From NCBI GenBank assembly GCA_013336205.1, contig JAAXUD010000152.1, forward strand, positions 1-6,760: 6,760 nucleotides of DNA. The letters run 5' to 3'. The notes beneath the pieces were generated by a model. It made no database searches. It was not told the DNA's origin and saw nothing but the letters and a program-made list of their open reading frames with translations. Source of the DNA: Lentimicrobium sp. (GTDB lineage Bacteria; Bacteroidota; Bacteroidia; Bacteroidales; Lentimicrobiaceae). The translations under genes and the position numbers were made by a program. This document shows, in pieces, positions 1 through 6,760 of this stretch; the stretch's first letter is position 1, and each line of letters begins with the position of its first letter.

Positions 1-891
1 GTTACCGAGCAAACCTGCCGACATTCCTACATCGCATCACTGCTGAGGATACCTCATGTGATCGCCTGTGTAAATAAAATGGACCTGGTTGGATACAGTG
101 AAGAAGTCTTCAATAAAATACAGCAGGATTATACCGACTTTGCAAAAAAACTGGACATTCCTGAAATCAGGTATGTTCCCATCAGTGCACTTCATGGTGA
201 CAATGTAGTTGACGCATCAAAAAAAATGCCCTGGTACAACGCCGGAACACTTAGAGAAGTGCTTGAAAGCATTGAGATAGGCAACGACCATAATTTAACA
301 GACCCCCGGTTCCCGGTTCAGTATGTTATCAGGCCTATGTCTGATGAGTTTCACGATTACCGGGGCTATGCCGGAAGAGTTGCCGGAGGCGTTTTCAGCC
401 CCGGCGATTCGGTAACGGTTCTTCCATCAATGCTTAAAAGCAGGATAAAATCAATTGATCTGTATAAGGCAGAGATTGACAGGGCGTTTGCCCCAATGTC
501 GGTAACCATTACCCTCGACGATGATATTGACATCAGCCGCGGGGATATGCTTGTAAAGGACGACAATATGCCGCTGGTTACCCAGGACATCGATATAATG
601 ATATGCTGGATGAATGAAAAACCACTGCAGTTAAATGGCAAATATGCTGTTAAACATACAACCCGCGATGTGCGTTGCATTATTAAAGAGGTAAAATACA
701 AGGTTAATGTGAATAACCTTGAACACATCGAAGGTGATTTGAATGTAGGACTCAACGATATTGCCTGTGTTAGTATCCGCACGACAAAACCCCTGTTTGT
801 AGACCGCTACAAAAAGAACAGGAGAACCGGAGCCTTGATTATAATTGATGAAGCGACCAACAACACCCTGGGTGTAGGAATGGTTATCTGA
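1..891 (+). CDS. cysN: Sulfate adenylyltransferase subunit 1 (CysN), 5'-truncated
   Basis: CysN is the GTPase subunit of ATP sulfurylase. With CysD it forms adenosine 5'-phosphosulfate from ATP and sulfate in the cytoplasm, the first step of assimilatory sulfate reduction. The frame is open from base 1, so the gene starts outside the window; 296 residues remain and the P-loop and switch motifs are missing. Seen here: the segment EQTCRHSYIASLL just after the missing G3 region, the G4 motif NKMD (fragment residues 25-28), the G5-like ISALHGDNV (61-69), then two beta-barrel domains of the EF-Tu type beginning near DPRFPVQYVIRP (101-112). The C-terminus, with TNNTLGVGMVI, ends where a stand-alone CysN normally ends, so no APS kinase (CysC) domain is fused. 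Since cysD usually precedes cysN, it is probably to the left of the window. A GTG at position 58 is an internal Val codon, not a start. The family call is secure. Confidence 0.96.
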   Translation, partial: VTEQTCRHSYIASLLRIPHVIACVNKMDLVGYSEEVFNKIQQDYTDFAKKLDIPEIRYVPISALHGDNVVDASKKMPWYNAGTLREVLESIEIGNDHNLTDPRFPVQYVIRPMSDEFHDYRGYAGRVAGGVFSPGDSVTVLPSMLKSRIKSIDLYKAEIDRAFAPMSVTITLDDDIDISRGDMLVKDDNMPLVTQDIDIMICWMNEKPLQLNGKYAVKHTTRDVRCIIKEVKYKVNVNNLEHIEGDLNVGLNDIACVSIRTTKPLFVDRYKKNRRTGALIIIDEATNNTLGVGMVI

Positions 892-1036
892 ATAACCGGC
901 GAATGCTAAATCGTTTTAGAAAAAGTCATAAACGGCCCACTGCCTGATTACAGGAGGGTCTTGTTTGTACTGAACTACGGTTCTGTTTATTTGCATTTTG
1001 ATGCACTGGAAATCCCCCCTTTATCCATCCCTAACC

Positions 1037-1069
1037 GCACTTTTATTGTGCTCCGGAATGCCTGCATTC
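1037..1069. other. Two small hairpins between convergent genes
   Basis: The gap between the cysN stop and the stop of the membrane-protein gene carries two adjacent inverted repeats: GCAC-7 nt-GTGC (1037-1051) and GAATGC-CT-GCATTC (1056-1069). They sit where a bidirectional transcription end would be expected. Neither is followed by a T tract on either strand, so they are not classic intrinsic terminators. A role in transcript ends is only a guess from position, and chance occurrence is quite possible. Confidence 0.25.
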
Positions 1070-1089
1070 AGGAATACCGGCCATGGTCA

Positions 1090-2451
1090 TCAGCGATAAA
1101 AACCAACATCAACACTAAAATTCATAATCAAATGAATTCCTCTTTCGAATGCCAACCTGAATAAAATCAGTGTAATCACTGCTATTAATGAGATCAGAAT
1201 CCCGGGTGGTCTTCTATGTCTTCCGGGGCGCTCTACCAGGCTTCGGGGTTTGGCTTTATAATTGAAAAAAGCAGGAATAACCATAAAACCCATCGTTGCG
1301 ATTACTACAGCATCGTACACCATTATATTCGGATGTTGTGGCGTTGAGTTTGGATATTTTGCAACAATAATTATCAATCCACCAATGATCCAGGGCAAAA
1401 TAAACCTTGATCCCAGCGCAAGACTCTGCCTCCATCGTTTTTGCCTGATTCCCGGAGGTATTGTTTCAAGCGCAAAAACAGCACTGTAATAACCGGTAAC
1501 TGTTAAGAGGAAAAGGAAAATAAGCGAAATCAGTATCCTGAAGAAGGAATTCAGAAATAGCCAGTTGGCCACATAACCAAAACCCTGACTTGTAACAATG
1601 CCGGCCACAAATGCTCCAAGAAAATAGGTTGCCCCATGAAAAGCTACCCATAATAAAAACAGTCTCAGCTGTGGGTTCATCGCCTCCCGCACCAGAATGC
1701 CCCGCAATAAAACAAGTGAAATCACAACTGAAATAAATGGGCTGGCCAATGTAATGGCAATGATGTTAAACCTTGACCACAAAGGGCTTGCATTGCCAAT
1801 CGGAAAATAGATCTCGTAATAAAACAAGACAGAATCTATCCCGAAATTAGAGGCAACCACTGCTCCGGTAAACTGGTAAACAATATAAACTACCAGGTAG
1901 GCAAGGATATAAAAACCAAGAGAATTTAAAAATGCATACGTCTCTCGCGGAAGTGCTTTCCTGAAGTCATCTCTGATAGTTGATAAAACCAGTTTGGGTC
2001 TTTGCTCCCTTTTCCTTTTACCTGTAATTTTCCTGAAAAAGGAAATTATTCGATTGGCTAAAGTGCGCTTATTTCTTCCTGAGTGATGAAAAACCCTCCT
2101 TTTCTGCGTTAAAGCAGGGGTTTCCACTTCCCCGGATTTAGCCTTCGCAGTGTCTGTTGCTTGAGCTTTTTTAAGTAAATCCGTTTTTTGATGGTGTATT
2201 CTTCTCCGTTGAGTCCCAACAGGCTTAATCAGATTATTAAGCATACCCTTGTACCAGACTTTTTTCTTTTTATGATGTAGTCTTGGTTTGCCTGATATCA
2301 AAGGTTTTACAGAAACTTCCAACTCCGAAGATAAACCGGAGAACGAACTTCCGGAATTCCTCCGATGGGGTCTCTCTCCGGTTAATAAAAATACAATCCG
2401 GTCAGCCAGTTTTTGCAAAAACCCTATTTCTCTATTTCCTTTATCCGGCAT
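1090..2451 (-). CDS. Unrecognised membrane protein with basic N-terminal region
   Basis: I do not recognise this 453-residue protein. Residues 1-170 are hydrophilic and strongly basic, with three similar His-His motifs: PRLHHKKKK (56-64), RRRIHHQK (82-89) and KRRVFHHSG (117-125). Two short segments also resemble each other, LADRIVFLLTGER (15-27) and LANRIISFFRKITGKR (131-146). Residues 174-435 hold about seven hydrophobic stretches, near 174-196, 225-250, 263-285, 300-325, 348-365, 378-395 and 417-435, so it is most likely an integral inner-membrane protein with the basic part in the cytoplasm (inferred from the positive-inside rule). There is no signal peptide, HEXXH or other catalytic motif I can name; the third span contains FHGATYFLGAFVAG. 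The ATG at 2451 lies 20 bases after the alcohol dehydrogenase stop, which suggests one transcript. No Shine-Dalgarno is visible. It is a real gene by length, composition and spacing, but its function is unknown. Confidence 0.85.
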   Translation of the reverse strand: MPDKGNREIGFLQKLADRIVFLLTGERPHRRNSGSSFSGLSSELEVSVKPLISGKPRLHHKKKKVWYKGMLNNLIKPVGTQRRRIHHQKTDLLKKAQATDTAKAKSGEVETPALTQKRRVFHHSGRNKRTLANRIISFFRKITGKRKREQRPKLVLSTIRDDFRKALPRETYAFLNSLGFYILAYLVVYIVYQFTGAVVASNFGIDSVLFYYEIYFPIGNASPLWSRFNIIAITLASPFISVVISLVLLRGILVREAMNPQLRLFLLWVAFHGATYFLGAFVAGIVTSQGFGYVANWLFLNSFFRILISLIFLFLLTVTGYYSAVFALETIPPGIRQKRWRQSLALGSRFILPWIIGGLIIIVAKYPNSTPQHPNIMVYDAVVIATMGFMVIPAFFNYKAKPRSLVERPGRHRRPPGILISLIAVITLILFRLAFERGIHLIMNFSVDVGFYR

Positions 2452-2471
2452 AATCGGTTTAAAAAAATTGA

Positions 2472-3614
2472 TTAAAGCATCATCCTGATTATTTCCCGGT
2501 AATCATCCACGTTAAGTTTATGAACAAAGGTGGCGGCTTTATTATGCACCATCACCCGGAAAATTTCATCGGGGTCTACATTGCCGGCTTTTGTTTCGCT
2601 CAGTCTTACCGGACACCCGAGAATGCGGAAAAAGCCTTCCAAACGATCGATGGTGAGATCAACATCTCCGGTTCCAAAAACATTCTCCCCAAGAAATTTG
2701 ATACGATGGGCAAGGTTCTCCCGCTGTAACCTCAGCCATGCCGGGTAAACAACGGTCAGAGAAGCGCCATGAGGGACATCGTAAAGCAACGAAAGGATGT
2801 GGCCGATACTGTGCACCCCCCAATCGCCCGAAGTTCGTCCGTACATTGTCAGACCATTCAGCGCCAGGGTTGCAGCATACATAATTTTTGCACGAAGCTC
2901 ATAATTTGTCAGATCATTCATCAGCGGCGGGCCATATTCGATCGCTTCCCTGATGATCGAGAAAACTAACTTGTCAGATAGTGTTGCATCTTCACCTTTT
3001 CCAAAATAGGCTTCCAGGCAATGTGCTACCAGGTCTGCAATACCAAAGGCAGTATAATCTTCAGGTACTGTTACCGTAAGTTGTGGATCAAGAAATGAAT
3101 GCCTGGGATAGAGCAATGGGCTTCCATATCCGTTTTTATTCTCTGTTTCATGATTTGAAAGCACAGCGAACTGGTTCATTTCGGTGCCGGTTGCTGCCAG
3201 TGTGAGCACAGCTACCAGCGGAACTGCAGTACGGGGAATCATTTTCCGTTCAAAAAAATCCCAGGCCGGAGCCTCAACCGGTATGGCTATTGAAATTATC
3301 TTAGCCGAATCAATAACACTTCCCCCTCCCACTGCCAGAATAACATCCACTGAATTTTCGCGCCCGATGGCAGCCGCCGCATCAACATCCTGAACTACAG
3401 GATTGGACTTGATTCCGCTGTATTCATAAACTTCTGCACCGATTGAATCCAACTGATGTTTGATGGTATCATACAACCCATTGCTTTTAACCGAGTTTTT
3501 GCCATATACCAGCAGCACTTTCTTGCCAAATCGGTTGATGGTAATTCCGAGTTGGTTTAAAACACCTTTTCCAAAATGCAGGGTAGTAGGATTATAAGCT
3601 GTGAAATTTTCCAT
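2472..3614 (-). CDS. Iron-containing alcohol dehydrogenase (BdhA/YqhD-like)
   Basis: This is a group III metal-dependent alcohol dehydrogenase that would interconvert aldehydes and alcohols with NAD(P)H in the cytoplasm. At 380 residues it is full length for the family. The N-terminal nucleotide-binding half contains VLLVYGKNSVKSNG (33-46) and the hallmark GGGSVIDSAK (96-105). The all-helical C-terminal half has the expected metal ligands: Asp194 and His198 in GIADLVAHCLE, His272 in HSIGH and His282 in VPHGAS. LAATGTEMN (139-147) is also typical. The phosphate-contact loop reads YGKNS instead of the YGGGS seen in NADPH-dependent BdhA and YqhD, so cofactor preference is uncertain, and the substrate cannot be told from sequence. 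The ATG at 3614 starts at the usual point (MENFTAYNPTTLHFGKG). The gene follows rnr after 125 bases, and I found no convincing promoter there. It is probably transcribed together with the membrane-protein gene downstream. Confidence 0.95.
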   Translation of the reverse strand: MENFTAYNPTTLHFGKGVLNQLGITINRFGKKVLLVYGKNSVKSNGLYDTIKHQLDSIGAEVYEYSGIKSNPVVQDVDAAAAIGRENSVDVILAVGGGSVIDSAKIISIAIPVEAPAWDFFERKMIPRTAVPLVAVLTLAATGTEMNQFAVLSNHETENKNGYGSPLLYPRHSFLDPQLTVTVPEDYTAFGIADLVAHCLEAYFGKGEDATLSDKLVFSIIREAIEYGPPLMNDLTNYELRAKIMYAATLALNGLTMYGRTSGDWGVHSIGHILSLLYDVPHGASLTVVYPAWLRLQRENLAHRIKFLGENVFGTGDVDLTIDRLEGFFRILGCPVRLSETKAGNVDPDEIFRVMVHNKAATFVHKLNVDDYREIIRMML

Positions 3615-3739
3615 TTTTTCTTGTTTTCAGATTGATTGATTTCCGGCCTTTTTAGTATCACAATACTTCGCAAAACATTTTTAAACGACTGGTTATCTAA
3701 CTATTGACTAAGTGAAGTTTAAAAATATAACATTGTATA

Positions 3740-5977
3740 TCAATACCTTGCACCTTTGTATCCCGATGATCTTCGGGCTTGCGTGGTTCTTAAACTTTCC
3801 TGATTATGGGTCAAAGGTTCTTCATCTAAAACAAAATCCATCTGTTTTCGTTGCAGATCAACCTGTTTTACTTTTATTTTAACCGGAGCGCCAAGTTTGA
3901 ACTCCCGTCCATAATGCTGGCCTATAACACGATAATTATCGTCGTCGAGATAATAAAAATCATCGTCAAGATAACGCAGTGAGATCATCCCCTCACATTT
4001 ACTGCCTTCAAGTTCAACAAAGATACCCCATTTGCTTACGCCTGAAATCAAGCCATTGAATGACTGGCCTATTTTATCGACCAGGAATTCTGCCTGTTTG
4101 TATTTGACAGAAGCCCTTTCCGCTTCAACCGCTTTGCGCTCCATTTCGGAACTGTGGGTGCAATACTCTTCATACTCATCTTTGTTAACAGATGCCTTGC
4201 CCTGCATATACCATTCAAGTAAACGATGCACCATAAGGTCAGGATACCGGCGAATTGGCGAGGTAAAATGTGTATAGTGCTGAAAAGCAAGGCCATAATG
4301 CCCGATATTCACTGTCGAATACACTGCCTTGGCCATTGTTCTGATGGCAATGGATTCAATCATATTTTCCTCCCCTTTTCCGGCTATCTGATCAAACAAC
4401 TGATTGAAAGACTTTGCAAGGCCCTTCCGTGAACCAATGTTCATCTTATAACCAAGTTTGCTGAGGAACTCGGAAAACTTCTGCAATTTATCAGGATTGG
4501 GCTCGTCGTGAATTCTGTAAACAAAGGTTTTAGGTTTCGTTTCACCCGTTTTCCGGCCAATCTTTTCAGCAACCTTACGATTGGCCAACAGCATGAAATC
4601 TTCAATCAGCATGTTGGCTTCCTTTTGCTCTTTGATATAGGTATCGATTGGCTTGCCTTTTTCATCAAGAATAAACTTCACTTCCTGGCTATGAAAGGCA
4701 ATAGATCCTTTTTTAAACCTTTCGTCTCTGAGTTTTGTGGCCAGACCGTTAAGAATCATCAATTCCTCCTTAAAGTCGCCCGCTTCGCCTTCTATCATAG
4801 TTTGTACTTCTTCGTAGCTGTAGCGCCGGTTACTCCGGATGATTGTCTTTCCATACCATTCATCACTGATCATGGCGTTGTCATCCATTACAAAAACGGC
4901 AGAAAAACAAAGCTTATCCTCATCCGCTCTCAATGAACATACCATATTGGAAAGCTTTTCCGGCAACATAGGTATAGTTCTGTCTACCAGGTATATAGAA
5001 GTTCCCCTTTCATAAGCCTCGCTGTCAATGGCGGATCCTGGCTGCACATAGTACGAAACATCTGCAATATGAACCCCGACTTCCCAGTTGCCATTTTCAA
5101 GTTTTTTCAGCGAAAGTGCATCGTCAAAATCCTTTGCATCCGGAGGGTCGATTGTACAGGTCCAGATTGACCTGAAATCGCGTCTTGCTGCAATTTCCTG
5201 CTGATCGATTTCTGTTGGAATATTTTCTGCTTCTTTAAGGGTTTGAGGATTGAACTGCAACGGGAAATCGAATGTAGCCAGAATTGAATTCATCTCTACA
5301 TCATTGTTCCCCGGGTCACCCAGGACCTGTATGATTTCACCAAAAGGATTCTTCGAATGCTCAGGCCAGTCGGTCATGCCGGCAATGGCCTTTTGCCCGT
5401 TCTTCGCATTCCCGAGTGATTCTTTCGGAATAAAAATATCTACCGGAATACTGACATCGTCAGGAACAAGGAAAGCGAATTTTCCGGTTATCTGCACGGT
5501 TCCAACAAAACGGCTACGTGCTCTTTCAATCACTTCGACTATCTGACCTTCAGTTTTACGTCCTTTGCGCATTGGAAAGAGGTGAACCTTAACCTTGTCG
5601 CCGTTCAGCGCATGACCGGTATTGTTGGCTGCAATAAAAACATCTTCATCCAGCTCAGAGCCTGTTATATAGGCTTTCCCGGTTTGCTTCATATCCACAA
5701 TGCCGATAATACTGCTTTGAAGTATTTTATCGGCCAGTAAATCTGGATTATATTTATACTTTCCCCTGTTGAGTTCGATAATTGTCCCGGCCCGGGTCAT
5801 TGACTCCATCGCATTGTTAACCAGCGCCTTACTTACCTTATCGTTGATTCCTAAAAGTTTTGAAACCTGCCTGTAATTAAACGCTTTAAAAGGATTTGAA
5901 ATAAAAAGCGCTTCAATAAGGCTGAATACAGGATTTTGCGGGGCCGGCGCTTTAATAAATGATTTTTTCTTAGGCAT
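3740..5977 (-). CDS. rnr: Ribonuclease R
   Basis: RNase R is a processive 3'-to-5' hydrolytic exoribonuclease of the RNase II/RNB family. It degrades structured RNA and takes part in mRNA decay and rRNA quality control. The 745 residues contain the full RNase R order: an N-terminal winged-helix-like region (about 15-80), two cold-shock/OB domains (about 90-134 and 156-218), the RNB catalytic domain (about 265-590) and a C-terminal S1 domain (about 637-717). The catalytic signature DPPDAKDFDDA supplies Asp277, Asp283, Asp285 and Asp286, matching the E. coli quartet 272/278/280/281. Tyr329 in RGTSIYL and the motif HFTSPIRRYPDLMVHR (570-585) are also present. The N-terminal helix-turn-helix region argues for RNase R over RNase II. 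The basic tail after S1 is short, so the protein is somewhat smaller than the E. coli enzyme (813). The ATG at 5977 opens a lysine-rich start (MPKKK) just downstream of a good Bacteroidota promoter candidate. Confidence 0.97.
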   Translation of the reverse strand: MPKKKSFIKAPAPQNPVFSLIEALFISNPFKAFNYRQVSKLLGINDKVSKALVNNAMESMTRAGTIIELNRGKYKYNPDLLADKILQSSIIGIVDMKQTGKAYITGSELDEDVFIAANNTGHALNGDKVKVHLFPMRKGRKTEGQIVEVIERARSRFVGTVQITGKFAFLVPDDVSIPVDIFIPKESLGNAKNGQKAIAGMTDWPEHSKNPFGEIIQVLGDPGNNDVEMNSILATFDFPLQFNPQTLKEAENIPTEIDQQEIAARRDFRSIWTCTIDPPDAKDFDDALSLKKLENGNWEVGVHIADVSYYVQPGSAIDSEAYERGTSIYLVDRTIPMLPEKLSNMVCSLRADEDKLCFSAVFVMDDNAMISDEWYGKTIIRSNRRYSYEEVQTMIEGEAGDFKEELMILNGLATKLRDERFKKGSIAFHSQEVKFILDEKGKPIDTYIKEQKEANMLIEDFMLLANRKVAEKIGRKTGETKPKTFVYRIHDEPNPDKLQKFSEFLSKLGYKMNIGSRKGLAKSFNQLFDQIAGKGEENMIESIAIRTMAKAVYSTVNIGHYGLAFQHYTHFTSPIRRYPDLMVHRLLEWYMQGKASVNKDEYEEYCTHSSEMERKAVEAERASVKYKQAEFLVDKIGQSFNGLISGVSKWGIFVELEGSKCEGMISLRYLDDDFYYLDDDNYRVIGQHYGREFKLGAPVKIKVKQVDLQRKQMDFVLDEEPLTHNQESLRTTQARRSSGYKGARY

Positions 5978-5996
5978 ATTGGTAAAGTTATAGATG

Positions 5997-6028
5997 TAAA
6001 GGTATGAAAATACTTTTTAAAGTGCCAA
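5997..6028 (-). promoter_or_regulatory. Probable rnr promoter, Bacteroidota -33/-7 type
   Basis: On the minus strand, TTGG (6025-6028) and TACCTTTA (5997-6004) are separated by 20 bases. The known Bacteroides primary-sigma consensus is TTTG or TTG, then 19-21 bases, then TAnnTTTG; the -7 box here differs only in its last base. It lies about 20 bases before the rnr ATG, implying a very short 5' leader, which fits the absence of a Shine-Dalgarno sequence. Not tested experimentally. Confidence 0.55.
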
Positions 6029-6143
6029 TTTAACAGACTTCGCGTTAATCAATCCCCCTGAATTAAAAATAAATCAAAAAAATACTCCTTATGCCTGTTA
6101 CTTTTTGAACAAAGCATGATAAATCTCTGAATGCCCGGAAAAC

Positions 6144-6159
6144 CATTGCTCGTGCAATG
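6144..6159. repeat. Perfect 6-bp inverted repeat, possible operator
   Basis: CATTGC-TCGT-GCAATG is a perfect dyad with a 4-base centre, about 55 bases before the response-regulator start and far from the rnr promoter. It could be a dimeric regulator's binding site or a small hairpin in the leader of the response-regulator mRNA. No T tract follows, so it is not an intrinsic terminator. One occurrence alone does not establish function. Confidence 0.35.
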
Positions 6160-6213
6160 CCACTTACCGGTTAGATTCAAACCAGGAGCACTTACAAATA
6201 TACGGGGGTATAT

Positions 6214-6588
6214 ATGGACTCAGTAAAGAAAAAAATCCTTTTGGCAGAAGATAATGCCATCAATCAAAAGGTTGCAATGCTCATGCTGAAAAGGTATGAT
6301 CAAAGCATTGATATTGCAGACAACGGCCTTATTGCAGTTAACAAGTTTCTGTTGAATGAATACGACCTTGTACTCATGGATCTGCATATGCCCGAACTTG
6401 ACGGATTTGAGGCCACCATCCGCATCAGGGAAATAGAAGTGAGTGAAAACCGGAAGCATAAAGTAAAGATATATGCCATGACAGCAAGTTCAATCAGCGA
6501 TGAAAGTGCAAGATGCTACGCTGTAGGAATGGATGGTTATATCAGTAAACCCTTTAAAGCTGAAGAAGTTATAAATATACTTTCGTAA
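6214..6588 (+). CDS. Stand-alone receiver-domain response regulator
   Basis: The 124 residues form one CheY-type receiver domain and nothing else. The phosphorylation machinery is intact: the acidic pair Glu12-Asp13 in LLAEDN, the phospho-acceptor Asp56 in VLMDLHMPELDG, Thr90 in AMTAS, Tyr109 and Lys112 in GYISKPF. The wording (AEDNAINQKVA, DGFEATIRIRE, AVGMDGYISKP) resembles receiver domains at the C-terminus of hybrid histidine kinases more than it resembles CheY or DNA-binding regulators. It is nevertheless a free-standing gene: an in-frame TAG at 6172-6174 precedes the ATG at 6214, and a G-rich stretch (6204-6208) sits at ribosome-binding distance. With no output domain it probably acts as a phosphorelay intermediate or by protein-protein contact (inference). 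No histidine kinase is in the window. Its 3' end overlaps the convergent ABC ATPase gene by 20 bases. Confidence 0.93.
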   Translation: MDSVKKKILLAEDNAINQKVAMLMLKRYDQSIDIADNGLIAVNKFLLNEYDLVLMDLHMPELDGFEATIRIREIEVSENRKHKVKIYAMTASSISDESARCYAVGMDGYISKPFKAEEVINILS

Positions 6589-6760
6589 GACCAGCACCCG
6601 GAATAGCCGCAATCAGGTCGCGGGTATAGTCGTCAGAAGGATTATTGTAAACTGAATCTGCTTCCCCGAACTCTACCAGTTTCCCGTTTTTCATTACCAG
6701 CATCCTGTCAGACATAAATCGTACGACCGAAAGATCGTGTGAAATAAAAATGTATGTAAA
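6569..6760 (-). CDS. ABC transporter ATP-binding protein, C-terminal end (oligopeptide type)
   Basis: A minus-strand frame runs open from the right edge to a TAA at 6569-6571, giving the last 63 residues of a protein whose start is outside the window. It begins FTYIFISHDLSVVRFMSDRM: the H-loop histidine in ISHDLSVV is the switch histidine of ABC ATPases, and Walker A, signature and Walker B lie beyond the edge. What follows (VMKNGKLVEFGEADSVYNNP, then DDYTRDLIAAIPGA) is the usual tail of Opp/Dpp/Yej-type peptide or nickel importer ATPases, where NP..YT..L is common. Whether it is a single ATPase (OppF/DppF-like) or the second half of a fused double ATPase (YejF-like) cannot be seen. It ends inside the 3' end of the convergent response-regulator gene. 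Confidence 0.9.
   Translation of the reverse strand, partial: FTYIFISHDLSVVRFMSDRMLVMKNGKLVEFGEADSVYNNPSDDYTRDLIAAIPGAGLTKVYL

Noticed and set aside
366..782. A 138-residue minus-strand frame inside cysN
   Set aside because: It is antisense to conserved CysN beta-barrel sequence, rich in Ser and low in family-like motifs, and is therefore a shadow frame.
906..919. CTAAA-TCGT-TTTAG hairpin after the cysN stop
   Set aside because: It is short, AT-rich and followed by A rather than T on the + strand, so it does not look like a cysN terminator.
961..1164. A 67-residue + strand frame starting with TTG in the convergent gap
   Set aside because: It uses a weak start, resembles no family I know, and runs 75 bases into the well-supported membrane-protein gene on the other strand.
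3615..3739. Possible promoter for the alcohol dehydrogenase in the gap after rnr
   Set aside because: No TTG/TAnnTTTG pair with 19-21 base spacing was found on the minus strand; partial matches such as TATATTTT lack a partner box.
3725..3740. ATATA-6 nt-TATAT followed by T5 on the minus strand just after rnr, resembling a terminator
   Set aside because: The stem is five A-T pairs only, which is too weak for an intrinsic terminator, and it overlaps the rnr stop codon.
4508..4936. A 142-residue + strand frame inside rnr
   Set aside because: It is antisense to the intact RNB catalytic domain and has no family resemblance; the conserved RNase R motifs on the other strand explain this stretch.

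Overview
The window looks like ordinary chromosomal sequence from a Bacteroidota bacterium, probably Bacteroidales-like. The basis is threefold: the protein flavour (a stand-alone CysN, a roughly 745-residue RNase R and a BdhA-like iron alcohol dehydrogenase), starts that mostly lack a Shine-Dalgarno sequence, and a Bacteroidota-style -33/-7 promoter before rnr. The taxonomic call is inference; there is no rRNA or other marker gene here.

Layout from left to right. (1) The 3' two thirds or so of cysN on the + strand, the GTPase subunit of sulfate adenylyltransferase, cut by the left edge. (2) A convergent gap of about 200 bases with two small hairpins and no clear terminator. (3) A minus-strand block, transcribed right to left: rnr (RNase R), a 125-base gap, an iron-containing alcohol dehydrogenase, and 20 bases later an unrecognised membrane protein with about seven predicted spans and a very basic N-terminal region. 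(4) A divergent intergenic region of 236 bases holding a good rnr promoter candidate and a perfect 16-base inverted repeat. (5) A stand-alone receiver-domain response regulator on the + strand. (6) The C-terminal end of an ABC transporter ATPase on the minus strand, cut by the right edge, whose last codons overlap the end of the receiver gene by 20 bases.

The genes do not form one pathway: sulfate activation, RNA decay, aldehyde/alcohol redox, phosphorelay signalling and (probably) peptide import are adjacent but unrelated. The only likely co-transcribed pair is the alcohol dehydrogenase with the membrane protein. I see no mobile element, CRISPR array, tRNA, rRNA or defence system. The parts least explained by known families are the membrane protein with its basic His-His motifs and the orphan receiver with its convergent overlap.
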